Source of the DNA: Bradyrhizobium sp. AZCC 1721
Lineage (GTDB): Bacteria > Pseudomonadota > Alphaproteobacteria > Rhizobiales > Xanthobacteraceae
Reading direction: 5' to 3'
DNA: 64,000 nt
Assembly: GCF_036924715.1 (NCBI RefSeq)
Contig: NZ_JAZHSB010000001.1
Location: 682,001-746,000 of the forward strand
Numbering within the stretch: position 1 is the stretch's first letter; each line of letters opens with the position of its first letter. The position numbers and the translations under genes are program-made. The notes beneath the pieces were generated by a model, which was given only the letters and a program-made list of their open reading frames with translations, did not search any database and was not told the origin of the DNA. Shown here one piece after another: positions 61,965-64,000 of this stretch.

Positions 61965-63215
61965 ATGCTGGAAGATAAAGCGGATGTCGTGGTGCTCGGC
62001 GCGGGCATCGTCGGGGTATCGACGGCCTTTGCCGCGCGGCAGCGCGGGATGTCGGTCGTACTCGTCGATCGGCGCGAGCCAGGCAGCGAGACCTCATACG
62101 GCAATGCCGGCATCATCAGCAGCGGCTCGATCACGCCGCTCAATAATCCATCGCTGTGGACGTCGCTGCCGAAATACCTGACCAACCGCCATGCGGCATT
62201 GCGTTGGAATCCGCTTTGGGCGGTGAAGAACGCGGGCTGGGTTGCGCGCTTCTTGGCCAATTCGGCCGCGTCGCGACTTCGGCCGCGCGCGACCGCGCTG
62301 CACGGGTTAATCGATGCATCGGCGAAATTGCATCGGGAATGGATCGTGCAAGCGGGAGCGGGACATCGCATTCGCGAGACCGGCTGGCTCAGGGCGTGGC
62401 GCAGCGATGCGGTTCTCGCGGCGAAGCAGGAGCAGGCCAAACTGGCTGAATACGGCATCGCCAGCGAATGGCTCGACCGCCAGGCCATCTCCGCGCTCGA
62501 GCCGGATATTGTGCCCGTTTATAAAGCGGGCCTGCTGCACACCCAGACCGCCTCGGTCGACTCGCCAGGCGAGGTGGTCAAGGCCTATGCGCGGATGTTC
62601 GCGAACGCCGGCGGCCAGGTGAGGCAGGCGGACATCAAGGCGATCCTACCCGACGGCAATGGCTGGCGCGTGGTGCTGGTCGATGGCGAGATTTCGGCGC
62701 GGCATGTGGTGGCCGCGCTGGGACCCTGGTCTGCGGATCTGTTGCGGCCGCTCGGCTATCGCGTGCCACTCGCCTTTGAACGCGGCTACCACCGCGAATT
62801 CAAGCCGAACCCGGTGCGTGCGTTGCGGCGTCCGATCTATGACATCGACGGCGGCTTCATCATGACGCCGATGGAGCAGGGCATCCGCGTCACCTCAGGC
62901 GTCGAACTGACCGATCGCGATGCGCCCTCCTCGTTCGACCAGCTTGACCAGGTGGTTCCGCTCGCGCGCGGCGTCGTGGAGTTCGGCGACGCTGTCGGCG
63001 ATGCATGGCGCGGCTCACGGCCGACGCTGCCCGATAGCCTGCCGATGATCGGACCAGCGCCTCGGCATGCCGGCCTGTGGCTTGCCTTTGGCAACCAGCA
63101 CATCGGCTTCACGACCGGTCCCGCAACCGGCGCCGCCATTGCCGCCATGATTGGCGGCGCGTCGCCGCCGTATGACGTTACGCCGTTCGCGCCGGCTCGC
63201 TACATTCGAGACTGA
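61965..63215 (+). CDS. FAD-dependent oxidoreductase, D-amino acid dehydrogenase-like (DadA type)
   Basis: A 416-residue DAO-fold flavoprotein. The FAD-binding motif is DVVVLGAGIVGVSTAFAARQ (about 7-26); ETSYGNAGIISSGSITPL is the typical DadA second motif; C-terminal SLPMIGPAPRHAGLWLAFGN and GFTTGPATGAAIAAMI close the FAD site. It would deaminate D-amino acids or related secondary amines at the membrane. A GTG at 61950 is an alternative start. It is divergent from the secretion locus, with the permease gene about 260 bp downstream on the same strand. Confidence 0.87.
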   Translation: MLEDKADVVVLGAGIVGVSTAFAARQRGMSVVLVDRREPGSETSYGNAGIISSGSITPLNNPSLWTSLPKYLTNRHAALRWNPLWAVKNAGWVARFLANSAASRLRPRATALHGLIDASAKLHREWIVQAGAGHRIRETGWLRAWRSDAVLAAKQEQAKLAEYGIASEWLDRQAISALEPDIVPVYKAGLLHTQTASVDSPGEVVKAYARMFANAGGQVRQADIKAILPDGNGWRVVLVDGEISARHVVAALGPWSADLLRPLGYRVPLAFERGYHREFKPNPVRALRRPIYDIDGGFIMTPMEQGIRVTSGVELTDRDAPSSFDQLDQVVPLARGVVEFGDAVGDAWRGSRPTLPDSLPMIGPAPRHAGLWLAFGNQHIGFTTGPATGAAIAAMIGGASPPYDVTPFAPARYIRD

Positions 63216-63477
63216 GCTGGCGCACCCGGCGCCAAACTGGACTCGTTCGGACTCTTTTGACCGCAAAAGTTGCACCGGACCGGGTGCTTGTCGCATGATT
63301 GCAGCCTGCAATGGCACACACATTGCATCGTCGCAACAGGCAGGCGTCGCGTTGGGAAATCGTTGCAATCGTCCCTTGCATGGGACGACAGTTTGGTGAC
63401 ACTTGCCCTTGCTTCGCCGACCCGAGGCATGCGCCTGCGCGCCGGTCGGCGCTGGAGTTTGTTGATGTTGCGTCTGA
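63216..63477. other. Intergenic region before the permease gene
   Basis: About 260 bp without a gene. A tgcatc.../gatt.gcagcctgcaat sequence near 63300 and a ccttgcatgggacga dyad near 63375 are the only structure noted. The leader and promoter of the permease operon are presumably here. Confidence 0.4.
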
Positions 63478-64000
63478 TTGCCGCGGCGTCTTGCTCTCGG
63501 TGTGCTGGTCGCGCTGACCGTCATGACGCTTGCATTCCTGCTGACGCGGCTGTCCGGCGACCTTGCGGTTTCGATCGCGGGCCCGCAGGCGACGCAGGCC
63601 GACGTCGAAATCGTGCGCAAGGCCTACGGCCTCGACCGCCCGCTCTATGTCCAGTTCTTTGCCTGGACCGGCCGCGCCATGGTCGGTGATTTCGGCCAGA
63701 GCTATTTCTTCAAGGACAGTGTGGCGAACCTGATCCAGAAGCGGCTGCCGATCACGCTGACGCTCGGCCTGGTCGGCTTAAGCCTCGCCTTGCTGATCTC
63801 GCTGCCGCTCGGCATCCTGGCGGCGCTGCGCGAAAACACCTGGATCGACCGCGGCGTCACCCTGTTCACGATGGTCGGGCAGGCAGTGCCGAGCTTCTGG
63901 CTGGCGCTGATTCTGATGATCGTGCTCGGCCTGCAGCTCGGCATCCTGCCCATATCAGGCACCGGCACCTGGCAGCATTTCGTGATGCCCGGCATCGTGC
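63478..64000 (+). CDS. ABC transporter permease, DppB/OppB type (partial, start uncertain)
   Basis: The frame runs off the window. Visible are the first helix VLVALTVMTLAFLLTRLSGD, QATQADVEIVRKAYGLDRPL (the periplasmic TMP_PD segment), GDFGQSYFFKDSVANLIQKR, and LPITLTLGLVGLSLALLISL with a later VGQAVPSFWLALILMIVLGL. This is the dipeptide/oligopeptide permease family. The expected start MLRLIA (ATG 63465) is in another frame from RRLALGVLVAL; one extra base near 63485 would explain this, otherwise the TTG at 63478 or GTG at 63502 is used. A frameshift or sequence error is possible. Confidence 0.8.
   Translation, partial: MPRRLALGVLVALTVMTLAFLLTRLSGDLAVSIAGPQATQADVEIVRKAYGLDRPLYVQFFAWTGRAMVGDFGQSYFFKDSVANLIQKRLPITLTLGLVGLSLALLISLPLGILAALRENTWIDRGVTLFTMVGQAVPSFWLALILMIVLGLQLGILPISGTGTWQHFVMPGIV

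Overview
The window is chromosomal DNA of a high-GC alphaproteobacterium, most likely Bradyrhizobium or a close relative in the Nitrobacteraceae. This rests on remembered similarity of PyrE, PolA, DnaX, ArgB (298 aa), DapD/DapE and TruA, on the order ffs-dnaX-ybaB-recR and rpmH-rnpA-yidC-engB-argB, and on many palindromic intergenic repeats. Homology calls come from reading motifs; no database search was made.

Layout. 0-30 kb is mostly core: pyrE (partial), a GST, a LysE exporter, polA, an IS4-family element inside a palindromic repeat, an acyltransferase beside UDP-glucose dehydrogenase, hrpB with a palindromic repeat inside its coding sequence, an aspartic protease, an MntA antitoxin with a broken HepT toxin, phosphomannomutase, an Lrp regulator, a PfkB kinase, nudC-HIT, the SRP RNA and dnaX-ybaB-recR, an AmpG-like permease, rmuC and def separated by two CtrA-type boxes, fmt, truA and dapE/dapD. 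30-32.3 kb holds an IS30 element and a 236-bp MITE, both inserted in copies of one repeat. 32-38 kb is a leftward core cluster (a DUF1036 protein, argB, DUF423, engB, yidC, rnpA, rpmH) with a clear sigma-70-type promoter ahead of rpmH. A sensor kinase and tRNA-Arg(ACG) follow.

40.3-49.3 kb is an accessory, partly decayed region directly after the tRNA. It has a second GST, VOC, DHFR-like, GYD, NTF2-like and GyrI-like single-domain proteins, truncated membrane methyltransferase genes, a HigA remnant, a repeated 55-bp sequence, a CoaX-like protein, and an unusual ATPase that joins a ClpS domain, a ClpX-type zinc finger and an AAA domain. 49.3-54 kb is a catabolic-looking cluster (Bug-type binding protein, hydrolase, FMN reductase, LLM monooxygenase) with a divergent NodD-like LysR regulator. 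folD and a beta-lactamase-fold/PDZ hydrolase follow. 57.3-61.8 kb is a type I secretion locus with two low-complexity candidate substrates. The window ends with a DadA-like oxidoreductase and the start of a DppB-type permease.

Main points for a second look: the ClpS/zinc finger/AAA fusion and its operon; the type I secretion locus; a palindromic repeat family that three different mobile elements have entered; a PolA lacking all its proofreading acids; the CtrA boxes between rmuC and def; and the repeat kept in frame inside hrpB.
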